A stretch of DNA of 43,715 nt, taken from NCBI RefSeq assembly GCF_000003815.2, contig NC_049979.1, positions 30,015,939 to 30,059,653 on the forward strand, given 5' to 3'. Position numbers and translations under genes: made by a program. The stretch is from Branchiostoma floridae. Taxonomy: Eukaryota > Chordata > Leptocardii > Amphioxiformes > Branchiostomatidae. Under the pieces are notes generated by a model that worked only from the letters and a program-made list of their open reading frames with translations, did no database searches and was not told the DNA's origin. Numbering within the stretch: position 1 is the first letter of the stretch; the number at the start of each line of letters is the position of its first letter. Of this stretch, positions 9,000-18,431 are shown in pieces.

Positions 9000-10374
9000 A
9001 ACGAAGAAATGTATTTTACATTACACATTTCATCTTACATTACACATTTCATCTAACACTGTTTTTACAAATACACAGGTTCCTAGAGGGAAAAAAAAAC
9101 CAGGATTTTCTCAATTTCCTCCAAACCTTGCACTTTTTACATCTTACAGACACTTTTACAAACACACAGGTTCTAAATGAAAACAGAGGATTTCCCCAAA
9201 CCTCAAACTTCATCTCTTACAGACATGGCTTTTACAAACACACAGGTTCAGAAAAACCAGAGGATTTTCTTCAAACACTAAACTTCGTCTCTTACAGACA
9301 CGGCTATTACAAACGCACATGTTCCGATAAAAAGAGCTTATCTCCAAACCTTACACTTTACATTTTACCGAAATGCTATTATAAACACACAGGTTCCCTG
9401 AGAGAAAAAATGATTTTCTCCAAATCACGCACTTAACATCTCACAGACACGGCTTTTACCAAAAAAAAAAAAGGTTACGTTAAAAAAGGAGAATTTTCTT
9501 CAAACCTTACAATTTTTTTTCTTACAGAAATCATCAAAAAGACATGGACTTTACAAACACACATAATCCGATAAAAAAGAGGATTTTCAGAAAAAAAAGG
9601 GATATACTCCAACCGTACCACTTTACATCTAACAGACACAGCTATAACAAACATACAGGGTCCGAGAAAAGCATATTTTAGTTTACATATTGCAGACACG
9701 CTATTTCCAATACACAGATTTAGGAAAAAAAAAGAATTTTTTTCCAAACCCTACACTTTATATCTTTTAGCTACAAATTTAGTATTACAAATATACAGGT
9801 TCGGTACTGAGAGAAAAACAGAGAATTTGTTTTTCAAGCATTACTCATTTAATCTTACAATCACGGTTATTTCACACACAGGCCCTAGGTTTCGAGAAAA
9901 AAACGGAGGATTTTCTCCAAACCTTACACTTAACGTTTTACAGACACGGCTTTTACAAACACACAGGTTCGGTACTGAGAAAAAAACAGAGCATTTTTCC
10001 AAACCTTACATTTTCTATCTTACAGTCACAACTATTACAGACACACAGGTTCCGAAAGAAAAAAACGGATGATTTTATCTAAACCTTAAACATCTTACAG
10101 ACACGGCTATTACAAAAACCCAGGTTCTGAAAAAAAAAAACGTAGAATTTTTTTCCATTCTGAAAGAAAAAAAACTCGGATTTTCTCCAAACCCTACAAT
10201 TAACATGTTACAGACACGGCTTTGACAAACACACAGGTTCTTATTGAAAATAGAGGAGTTTCTCCAGACATTGCACGTTACATCTTACAGACATGACTAT
10301 TACAAACAGACAGGTTCCGAGAAAAATGAGGATTTAATCCAAATATCGGACTGTTTTTCTTACAGAAATTGCTT
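9000..10374 (-). repeat. TR76 tandem array, reverse orientation, final block before the satellite region
   Basis: About 17-18 units read ACACAGGTTC(C), GGATTTTCTCCAAACC, and TTACAGACACGGCTATTACA. They run from about 9040 to the TTAA at 10375-10378. The first ~60 bases are degenerate, with two copies of TTACACATTTCATCT. Plus-strand open frames (9128-9436, 9827-10072) follow from the stop-free unit and are not genes. Confidence 0.88.
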
Positions 10375-10378
10375 TTAA

Positions 10379-10450
10379 CCCTCAAACCACCGTAGCTTTT
10401 TTGTGACGTAGATTACCGTATGGGGTCAAAACTGACCCCAAAACGTTTCG
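10379..10450 (+). mobile_element. piggyBac-like terminal repeat without visible partner end (element D)
   Basis: TTAA at 10375-10378 is followed by CCCTCAAACCACCGTAGC, and a perfect 20-bp palindrome TGGGGTCAAAACTGACCCCA lies at 10421-10440. The terminus matches element B, except that B lacks the 26 bp between two CCGTA repeats. Downstream, GAGGACACTT (about 10538) and GTCAGCCATCTTGGTTTTCA (about 10921) weakly echo the interior of element B. The element may therefore continue to about 11000. I cannot find the matching right end. Confidence 0.6.
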
Positions 10451-11689
10451 TACAAATACAGTTTTTTTGTGTGAATCTTTTTGTGATTTGTATATATGTA
10501 TAGTTTCATAAATCTATGACAGACTGACATGATTAGGTGAGGACACTTCTCAATTTTAGTTGGAACCAGCATAATTTTAGTCTATTTTCTCAATATCAGA
10601 TCAGAGTTTAAGAAATTAATTCTATATTTTTCTGGTAATAAGACAACAATTTTGCTAAGGATCATGGAAAATTACTCCCATCATCCTTTGCTGCAAATTT
10701 CAAATTCTAGACAGTTGCAGCTTGCATGCAAACTGCCTCTCCAGGTTTATTTGTCTGATGTGCATTAGATCTTACAAATACAGGGCACAGATATGGTAGA
10801 TTTCTTTAGGACACTGTCCTGCATCACCTGGGACCCTGTTTACAATGTGGCCTTGCATTTCTAAGCTCCAAAGTGCAACCAAAGCAGAAGTCAAGCTTGG
10901 AAAATTATCTATTCAGGTACGTCAGCCATCTTGGTTTTCAAAGTATTTTAATTTCACATTTTCTTTGGTTGCATATGCATGATAAGGCGACCAGTAATTG
11001 CAGAATGTAGAAGTGAACACTTGCATGCATTCCTCCAAAACACTAAGACGTAAGTATGATATTTTTAAGGAAGGAAAAGTATAGAGATGTTGATGTCCAA
11101 AATCCTTATGGGGGAGGGGGGCATTTATTAGGGAATTGTTTGTTCATAAACTGTCTGTGTTTTAGGCGTGGAAACCAGTTGGACCAAAGAGAATGCCCCC
11201 ATCTCAACTTTGGAAAAGCTTTCAACAAGAACAAGATACATGTATTATGATTATGATACCATCACCAAGACACCAACAACACTACAGCAGTAATGGTGCT
11301 GTTTTAGAAAGACAATAATTAAGTTATTAGTATGCTCAGTATCAGGAAAATGGATTTTTAGAAGCAAGCATCATATATAATCTAAATCTGTTGGTATCGG
11401 CAGTAATGTTGCAATCTTTAAAATAATGGTTCATAGAAAAAAATGCCCCAAAATCTGGTATGAAACTTATTGATGGAAATGAGTATGATTGGAAATATAT
11501 TTACAACTATATAAACAGCAACATTGACCAGTTCGTGATACAAGAACCTCAATCTCACCTTAAGAAATGGTTTCTATGTTTGTAGGTGTGAGAAATTCAG
11601 TCTTGAACTTAAAGATAGCAAGTTGTTGCTAATACAAAAACTTCAATATTAGCACAGCAAAGTAGAACCCGTAGGTCGGCTAGCTGTCC
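10451..11689. other. Unassigned AT-rich DNA, possibly interior of element D
   Basis: I see no convincing gene or repeat. A 64-codon plus-strand open frame (11056-11250) contains a low-complexity glycine run and no recognisable motif. From about 11540 onward, TAAGAA and TCTTGA motifs foreshadow the satellite that follows. Confidence 0.55.
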
Positions 11690-12970
11690 GAAATTTGGTC
11701 TTGGTGTATAAGAGTATATTAATCTCAGATGTAAAAGAATATCTTTAGGCAATAAGAAGTGTGCTTTTGACTTAAGAAAGTTACTATTCTTGTATGAACA
11801 ATGAAGAACATATTTCTAGCAATAAGAAGTGTGCTCTTGATGAAAGAAAGCTATTCTTGATATAAGAAATTTAATCTTGGTATAAGAACACCAATCTTGA
11901 AAGTAAGAAAATATTTCTGGGAATAAGAATTGTGCTCTTGCTGTAAGAAAGTTACTCTTGCCGGTATAAGAACACAAATCTTGAAAGTAAGAATATATTA
12001 CTAGCCAGTAAGAATTGTTGTCTTGATGTAAGAAAGTTATTCTTAATATAAGAAATTTAATCTTGGTATAAGAACACAAATTTTGAAAGTAAGAAAATAT
12101 TTCTAGGGAATAGGGGAGGGGTTGTCTGGATGTAAGAAAGTTATTCTTGATATAAGAAATTTAATCCTGGTATAAGAACACAATCTTAAAAGTAAGAAAA
12201 TATTTCTAGCCAATATGAATCGTTCTCTTGATGTAAGAAAGGTATTCTTGTTATAAGAAATTTAATCTTGGTTTTAAGAAAGCCAATCTTGAAAATAAGA
12301 AAATATTTCTAGGCAATTAGAAGTGTGCACTTGTAGTAAGAAAGGTATTCTTGTTGTAAGAATAGCAGTCTTGGAAATAAGAAATGGATCTAGGCAATAA
12401 AGAATTTTACTCTTGATATGAGAAAGTTATTCTTTTGTGTGAGAAAATCAATCTTGGAAGTAAGGCAATAAGAAGTGCGCTCTTGAGGTAAGAAATGTAT
12501 TCTTGGTGTAAGAACACCAATTTTCAAAGTAAGAAATTCAATTCTTGGTGTGAGAACACCAATCTTGAAAGTAAGAATTTCAAAATAAGTCTAGGCATCA
12601 AGAATTGTGCTCTTGAAGTAAGAAAGACAGTCTTGCTGTAAGAGCACCAATCTTCAAAGTAAGAAAATGTTTTTAGGCAAAAAGACTTTCTGATCTTCAT
12701 GTGAGAAAAGGATTGTTGAACACAAGGCTGCAAATGACAATATATTAGTAAAAGAATAGGCATAAGAACATTTATGAAAAAATCTTACTGTAAGACTAAC
12801 ATTCTAGTTAAACTTTATGAGATACCTGTAAGAAATATAGTCTTGCTTCAAGAAAATTCAGTAAGTAAAAAATTGCAAAAATTTTCTTATAGTCAGGAAA
12901 AAAATCTTATATGGAGACAAAAATGTCTGTACAAGAAAAAAACAAGAAAGAAAGAAAATGCATTTTTGGT
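11690..12970 (+). repeat. Hierarchical satellite: ~20-bp dyad subunits in a ~102-bp composite unit
   Basis: The array consists of ~20-21-bp subunits of the type TTCTTGATATAAGAA, in which TTCTT and AAGAA alternate with ~5-bp spacers. Five subunits form a ~102-bp composite marked by TATTTCTAGGCAATAAGAAG and GTGCTCTTGATG. The marker recurs near 11811, 11912, 11994, 12099, 12201 and 12304. Spacings are mostly 101-105 bp, with occasional ~82-bp units consistent with loss of one subunit. The 3' third is degenerate. No open frame is conserved. Confidence 0.85.
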
Positions 12971-13729
12971 AGTGAGGTTACTACAGGTTAATATAGCATT
13001 ATACTTTTGGGGGGACGGGATAATCTTTAACCGTCACAAAACATATAAATAAAACCAAATCTTGTTATAGTCCTATGTAGTAAATGTTTATTCAATCAAT
13101 ACTTATATTTTCTGATATTTCAAGTCTGCAAAAATATCAGGTTTTAATGTTAAATATTGTCTGTTAAGCAGTAATTAAAGGTGACATGTCTGTTTACTAA
13201 AAGTTGATAAATAGAAAAATGTTATCCATAGACCTTATCTGAATTTGCCGAACAGTAATTGAAATAAATCTTCAGGTAACTTTCTATTAAACAACAACCT
13301 AGACCTTTAGAAACTCGTTGCCGGTACCAGTTCAGCACAGCTTTGAACTATTCTTTGTCACAATTTATCGAGTTGGTCGTGGACACTGGCGGTTTGGGGA
13401 CGTTATTGGGTGGGCGGGCAACAGAAGGAGACGTGAAAACTGTGGCTGCAATTTTCGAATTCTTACTTGTGCTCCAGCCAAAATATTACAGCAAAATGAG
13501 TTTGAATAGACCTAATCTGACAGAGATTACGCAAAATCAATACAATGAAAGATCGCTGTTAGTTGAATATGATTAAGTGTTTAAAACACATTCCAGTAAA
13601 AAAAAAAACAGTGGATAACATCAGTGACAAACAATGTGTGGCCAAACAATACTGTGAGTACATTCAAGGGGATTTACTTTCACAGAAGCTGGAAAAATGA
13701 TTGGTCGATGTCGTTTTAAGTTCACTGAA
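12971..13729. other. No recognised gene; one suggestive open frame at 13280-13576
   Basis: This is mostly AT-rich DNA with nothing I can name. The plus frame at 13280-13576 is open for about 98 codons and is less AT-biased than its surroundings. It contains SLSQFIELVVDTGGLGTLL followed by EGDVKTVAAIFEFLLVLQP. It has no ATG until late and is preceded by a pyrimidine-containing stretch ending CCTAG. It could be an exon, a transposon fragment or chance. Confidence 0.3.
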
Positions 13730-14020
13730 GCGCCATAGACTGTACATAGTCACATACTATAGGGGAAAATGTTCGCGATAGTTTTAAGTTCGCGGTAAAG
13801 TGGCCACCGCGAAAGGGGCAAAAACAAAGCTACCGCGAACATTTCTGCATTTACATTATAGTCTTGGTAACAATCAAAAATGACGGGGGCCCTTATCTAG
13901 TGGGGTATTTTCAAACCGGGACTTAGGCCCCAACTAATACATTGCAGTTAAATGGCTTTAAAAAAGCTCTGACAGAAATTGCACATAATTTATGTTGGGA
14001 TGGATGTTGTTACTTGGCTG
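13730..14020 (+). repeat. Dispersed ~300-bp repeat R300, copy A (upstream of the LINE)
   Basis: Landmarks are GCGCCATAGACTGTA, an imperfect inverted repeat (AATGTTCGCGATAGTTTT pairing with AAAGCTACCGCGAACATT), ACGGGGGCCCTTATCTAGTG, and GGGATGGATGTTGTTACTTG. Copy B at 17754-18049 matches throughout at roughly 80-85 percent by eye. The fold-back and lack of coding capacity suggest a small non-autonomous element. Confidence 0.8.
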
Positions 14021-14167
14021 TAATAAACTGACGACAAAATACGATGAGTATTCTTCGTTCCGTGTTGACTACAATGCTGTATCGGAAGTCCTGTCCCCAT
14101 CGTTCTGGCCATGTGGGATCCTAGTGCGCCGCTTTCACAGTAGGCGACGCTCTTCCACTTTTTAACC

Positions 14168-14871
14168 ATGGACTTGAAACAGAAACTGCGGATTGTATCG
14201 TATAACTGTCCTTCTGTCAAAAACTCCGTTGGAACAATCAAAAGTCTGTATGAATCAAATGACATTATTATGTTACAAGAACATTGGCTTCTGCCTGATG
14301 ATATTCCTTTTCTAAGCAGTATTATTCCTGAGTTTATGGCCTCAGGGAAGTCGCCAGTAAATGTTGAAGCAGGGGTGCTGCAATGACGCCCGTATGGGGG
14401 AGTGGGGATCTTTTGGAGAAAGACCCTATCTTCTGTCATATCTCCTGTAGACATCGATGATGATAGTCTCATAGCTGTTAGAATAGATTTGAATGGATGT
14501 CAATTAATTTGTGTATGTGTCTATATGCCTTGTGATATGCCAGCTAATACTGACTCTTTTCTTGAGAAGCTGGGTAAACTTGAGGCACTCCTGGATGATT
14601 ATAATTCGTATGCAACTTGGGCGATTTTAATGCCTCCCCTACAAGTAGATTTGGTGTATTGTTACAGAAATTTTGCGAGGAATCTGGATTACACTACTCT
14701 GACAGGGAACTTCTTCCTGCCGACTCTTACATTACCTCAGTGATGTCCATGCTTCTACATCATGGATCGATCACTGTCTGGCAAGTGACACGGCTCACCA
14801 AAACATTAACAATATTCCAGTGTTGCACGATTTTGTCTCCTCTGATCACTTTTCACTTTGTATCTCTTTAG
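14168..14871 (+). pseudogene. LINE APE-like endonuclease domain, broken
   Basis: The domain would nick target DNA to prime reverse transcription. The frame opens at ATG 14168 with LRIVSYNCPSVKNSVGTIKS and contains IIMLQEHWL, the LQE catalytic motif. A TGA at 14384-14386 interrupts it, after which the same frame continues as RPYGGVGIFW. A frameshift just before 14620 moves GDFNA (14620-14634) to another frame. A second shift before 14820 places SSDHF (14838-14852), the conserved aspartate-histidine pair, in the third frame. Motif order and spacing fit the exonuclease-endonuclease-phosphatase fold. It is non-functional as it stands. Confidence 0.88.
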
Positions 14872-15617
14872 ATGCAAATTTACAAGCCATAGCTAAGGCT
14901 GCATACTCTGAGATTCCTCGCAAAATCACTGACTGGGCCAGGGCGGTGCCAGGCCAAGTAGACATGTATCGTTTATCTGTGGACAGTTTTCTGTCGAACG
15001 TGGAAATTCCGCTGGACGCATTGATTTGTAAGGATCCGAATCGTCAGGATCAAGCGCATACTAATGCCCTAAACCTGTTTACCTGCCAATTAATTGCCAC
15101 TCTAAAAGATTCTGCAAATTCCACTATAACTCAAAGAACGTGTTGCAATTCCTTTAAACCTGTCCCTGGATAGAATGAGGTTGTTAAGGATTTGCATACG
15201 GCTGCACGTGAGGCCTACATTCTTTGGAGGGAAAGTGGCCGCCCTCGCTCAGGTCCCATTTTCTCCTTAATGAATAAAGCCAGGGCAAAATTTAAGTACG
15301 CCCTAAGACAGTGTAAACAGGAGGAAAACAGGGCAAGAGCCGACTCGACTGCGAAAAGTTTCAATGCCGGCCATACTAGAGAATTCTGGAAAAAGGTCCG
15401 TAGTACCAAATCCTCTCATTCTGTAATACCTAACACTATAGATGGTTGCTCTGGGGCTGACAAGATTGCAGACATGTGGAAGAGTCATTTTGATAAATTG
15501 CTGAACTCTGTTAATAGTGAGGTGCATAGACCTGCTGTGATGTCTGATCTGTCGACAGGTTGCCTTTTGAATTTGATACGAGGATGCAAATCTCTGCTGT
15601 GGAAATATATGACATAA
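14872..15617 (+). pseudogene. LINE linker between endonuclease and reverse transcriptase, broken
   Basis: The frame of the SSDHF motif continues through a charged linker. A TAG at 15171-15173 interrupts it where related elements usually keep tryptophan. The same frame then runs on from 15174 with LHTAAREAYILWRESGRPRS and a lysine/arginine-rich segment (KARAKFKYALRQCKQEE). It stops at 15617, because a frameshift near 15560 has moved the reading frame. A 42-bp piece at 15367-15408 has an exact second copy at 16062-16103. Confidence 0.82.
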
Positions 15618-15987
15618 TTAGAAATTTGCCCAATGGGAAAGCGTTTGGGTCTGACGAAATAAGTAATGAACACCTGAAATATGCGGGGCCTAAACTTAGC
15701 ATATGCATATCACTATTGTTTTCAGCCACGCTTGTCCATAACTTCATTCCGAAAATTATATTAGATACTACCATAATCCCGGTGCTTAAAAGCAAATCTG
15801 GTAATATTTCTAGTATTGATAATTATAGACCAATTGTCCTTGCACGGGTAACTTATCCAAAGTTCTGGAGGCCGTTTTATTGAACAGGCTAGAGCCATAT
15901 CTTCAAACCACTGCTCATCAATTTGGTTTTAAACGTGGACAGGGACTCGACATGTGTGTATTTACTTTAAAACAGACAATTGAGTAC
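15560..15987 (+). pseudogene. LINE reverse transcriptase, N-terminal part, broken
   Basis: The frame beginning near 15560 holds NLPNGKAFGSDEISNEHLK and then KSKSGNISSIDNYRPIVLA, the first RT blocks. Near 15850 a frameshift moves the continuation (AVLLNRLEPYLQTTAHQFGF, then KRGQGLDM) into the frame used by the core RT. The segment ends at a 14-bp sequence (15974-15987) that is duplicated on the far side of an insertion. Confidence 0.85.
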
Positions 15988-16149
15988 GTCGATGTAGGTT
16001 AGACATCCAGGTAATAAGATACGCCAAAAATAGTTACTCAAGCAACTGGATATGGTTTTGACCGGCCATACTAGAGAATTCTGGAAAAAGGTCCGTAGTA
16101 CCATATCCAGTTGCTTGAGTAACTATTTTTGGCGTAGACAATTGAGTAC
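15974..16149. mobile_element. Hairpin-forming insertion in the LINE, with 14-bp target duplication
   Basis: AGACAATTGAGTAC occurs at 15974-15987 and 16136-16149. The 148 bp between them (15988-16135) interrupt the RT. They contain a perfect 36-bp inverted repeat (16021-16056 and 16100-16135) around a 43-bp loop. Positions 16062-16103, covering most of the loop and the first four bases of the right arm, match 15367-15408 of the same LINE exactly and in the same orientation. The right arm abuts the target duplication, while 33 bp of unmatched sequence precede the left arm. It may be a fold-back element truncated on one side. Confidence 0.85.
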
Positions 16150-17151
16150 TACCGGGGTCTCGGTTCGCCAGTTTTTGCTTGTTTCTTGGACGCCTCCAAG
16201 GCTTTCGATAGGGTAAACCACTGGACTCTATTTAAGAAACTCCTTGACAGAAATGTGCCGGTGTATTTGGTGATGTTTCTGGTTTACTGGTACCAGAACC
16301 AGACAATGTGTATTAGATGGAACAATGTTTTGTCTCCCAGCTTTTATGTATCAAATGGTGTAAGGCAAGGGAGTCTTCTATCCCCACTATTATTCAATGT
16401 ATATATTAATGACTTAAGTTCGAGACTCAGCAGTACTAAAGTAGGTTGCTATATAGGAGGCTTTCTTGTGAACCATCTTTTTTACGCTGACGACATGTGT
16501 TTGTTATGCCCTAGCCTCAAGTCTCTGCAAAATCTTGTAAGTACTTGTGAGGACTTTGGTTTAGAAAATGATTTGTTATTCAATGTAAACAAGACATGCT
16601 GTATGTACTTCCCGAGTGCTAGTTTGCCACTTCTATATCCGCTCCCGTCGATCAAACTGTATGGAGAGTGTTTGAGATTTGTGACATCATTTGTATACCT
16701 TGGAATTGCTATTAATGACAGACTGAGTGATGATGACTGTATTCTCGCCCAGCTAAGGGGTCTGTATTGTCGTGCAAATACTATAATTCGAAAATTTTGT
16801 CTGTGTTCACCTACTATTAAGAAAACACTGTTCATATCTCACTGCTCCCAACTCTTTGGTGCGCAGTTATGGAATTCTTTTCGTTCGAATGTTCTGTCGA
16901 AATGTCGCATTGCTTACAACAATTGTTTCCGTATAATAATGAATTTTCCTAGATCTTGTAGCGCAAGTGAAATGTTTGTATTTAACAATACGGATACCTT
17001 CGACGCCAGATGGCGTAAACAGTGCCTTTCATTTGTAAATAGGCTTTTCAATTCATCCAATACCATTGTGCAGTCTGTGCTCTTTTTACCAGAATTCTTT
17101 CTTCCCCAACCTCTGGCGGCGCCTCTATACTTAGTCATAATATCTTCATGA
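16150..17151 (+). pseudogene. LINE reverse transcriptase, core and C-terminal part (open frame)
   Basis: This part would synthesise cDNA from the LINE RNA at the nicked target. One frame stays open for over 330 codons after the insertion. It opens with GLGSPVFACF, then LDASKAFDRVNHWTLF, GVRQGSLLSPLLFN (GVRQG at 16357-16371), YADD (16483-16494) with the catalytic aspartates, and FVYLGI in the thumb. A C-terminal region with repeated cysteines and ARWRKQC follows. The stop at 17149-17151 precedes a short 3' UTR. There is no plausible ATG at its beginning because it is the tail of a broken ORF2. Confidence 0.9.
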
Positions 17152-17225
17152 TGGTCTAAAATGTTGTACATATTGTATGTTTTTTTATGTTTGTCCATGT
17201 GTCCTATGGGCCAGTTAGAGCCTGA

Positions 17226-17231
17226 AATAAA
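17226..17231 (+). terminator. LINE polyadenylation signal AATAAA
   Basis: AATAAA lies about 75 bp after the RT stop and just before the GATAATAATGATAATAA tail that ends the LINE at about 17253. Confidence 0.65.
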
Positions 17232-17253
17232 GAAATGATAATAATGATAATAA

Positions 17254-17599
17254 GTGGGACGGTCCTTTGGTAAGTACAAACTATATTATTAAGTTTCAGT
17301 TTCTGGCAAAACTAGGTTTTAATTTTTTAATGGCATATCATGACATTTAATAGTTTAAAGCCTCAAACGTACCTGCCCACCTCTGCTGTGAGAAACGTTA
17401 TAACTTGCAACGTCTTCATACTGGCCAATGGACAACAGGAACTCATGTCGGGTTGAAGATACGAAAGAACAAACAGCTGAGTGGTATATAATTGATGATC
17501 TTGTAAAAGATTGGGCTTGGGAAATTTCACAGGTATTCAATGTATCACAAAGGTCTTACAGTTTGTGTATATAGTGAGCTAGAATCAGTAGCGTGCATT
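17254..17599. other. No recognised feature
   Basis: AT-rich DNA between the LINE 3' end and an assembly gap; I see no gene, repeat or RNA. Confidence 0.55.
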
Positions 17600-17699
17600 N
17601 NNNNNNNNNNNNNNNNNNNNNNNNNNNNNNNNNNNNNNNNNNNNNNNNNNNNNNNNNNNNNNNNNNNNNNNNNNNNNNNNNNNNNNNNNNNNNNNNNNN
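17600..17699. other. Assembly gap (100 N)
   Basis: Exactly 100 N, probably a placeholder for unknown length. Confidence 0.99.
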
Positions 17700-17753
17700 A
17701 ATGTAACCGTGCTATGCGTTTTGACCTATAATTTGTCTAATTAATTCGCTGTA

Positions 17754-18049
17754 GCGCCATAGACTGTAGTCACATACTATTGTTGAAAAATGTTTGCGGT
17801 AGTTTTAAGGTGGCTATGAAGTGGTCCCCGCAAAAGGGGCAAAAATAAAACTTCCACGAAAATTTCTGCATTTACAGTATACTCTTGGTAACAACCATAC
17901 AGGACGGGGGCCCTTATCTAGTGGGGTATTTTCAAAGGAGGACTTGGGCCCCAACCAATACAGTACAGTAGAATGGAATTAAAATGGCTCTGACAGAAAT
18001 TGCACAAAATCTATGTTGGGATGGATGTTGTTTATCTAATACTTGGCTC
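17754..18049 (+). repeat. Dispersed repeat R300, copy B (downstream of the LINE)
   Basis: It begins GCGCCATAGACTGTAGTCAC and continues with GGACGGGGGCCCTTATCTAG and GGCTCTGACAGAAATTGCAC. It is collinear with copy A in the same orientation. A (CA)n tract follows almost immediately. The pair brackets 3.7 kb that includes the LINE. Confidence 0.8.
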
Positions 18050-18065
18050 GTGATGGGTTGTGAGA

Positions 18066-18067
<2 letters not shown>

Positions 18068-18119
<52 letters not shown>

Positions 18120-18120
18120 A

Positions 18121-18153
<33 letters not shown>

Positions 18154-18161
18154 CACACACA
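18068..18161 (+). repeat. (CA)n microsatellite
   Basis: About 47 CA dinucleotides with two short interruptions (CCAACAC near 18118 and CAAACAC near 18137). Open frames on both strands here are low-complexity artefacts. Confidence 0.97.
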
Positions 18162-18230
18162 TTACTCCTCATAAGACGGCTAGAAGTAGTTGTTAATATT
18201 AGTTAAAAACAATGTATCGTTGGTCACGAT

Positions 18231-18431
18231 CATACAGGGACTCTGTTCGGTGGGGGCCTCAGTTTTAAAGCCCTGACCTGGACCCCAATACATAACAGTT
18301 CATACAGGGACTCTGTTCGGTGGGGAGTTTTCAAACCCTGAGCTGGGCCCCAATACATTACAGTTGAGTGATTTTGAATAGACTGGCTCTGACAGCAATT
18401 ACACTTAATGTATGCAGGGATGTTGTTAGTT
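18231..18431 (+). repeat. R300 partial copies C and D, with a 70-bp tandem duplication
   Basis: CATACAGGGACTCTGTTCGG starts at 18231 and again at 18301, and the units share GGGCCCCAATACAT-like ends. The second unit continues into GGCTCTGACAGCAATTACAC and GCAGGGATGTTGTTAG, matching the 3' half of R300 copies A and B. These are truncated relatives of the same repeat. Confidence 0.7.

Larger units (their letters stand above)
14021..17253 (+). mobile_element. Decayed non-LTR retrotransposon (LINE), APE-endonuclease plus reverse transcriptase
   Basis: The order is short 5' leader, APE-type endonuclease, a linker, a reverse transcriptase with YADD, a short 3' UTR with AATAAA, and a tail of GATAATAATGATAATAA. 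The layout and the FNVYINDLS-type RT suit the jockey/CR1-like assemblage of LINEs; I do not assign a clade. At least two nonsense codons, several frameshifts and one ~160-bp insertion make it inactive. The left boundary is estimated: R300 similarity stops at 14020 and the first recognisable coding starts at 14168. An upstream ORF1 is not seen, so the copy may be 5'-truncated. A 3' stretch this intact argues for moderate age. Confidence 0.88.

Noticed and set aside
11690-12970. Heat-shock element array (GAA/TTC blocks)
   Set aside because: Canonical elements alternate GAA and TTC every 5 bp (2-bp gaps). Here the blocks are 10 bp apart, so the spacing does not fit.
14168-17151. Active LINE
   Set aside because: At least two in-frame stops, several frameshifts and a ~160-bp insertion in the RT; no intact ORF2.
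13730-18049. LTR retrotransposon with R300 copies A and B as LTRs
   Set aside because: The interior encodes an APE endonuclease followed by RT, as in LINEs. There is no protease, integrase, RNase H order or primer-binding site, and R300 pieces occur outside.
17932-18196. Cysteine/valine- or threonine/histidine-rich proteins
   Set aside because: These are translations of the CA microsatellite.
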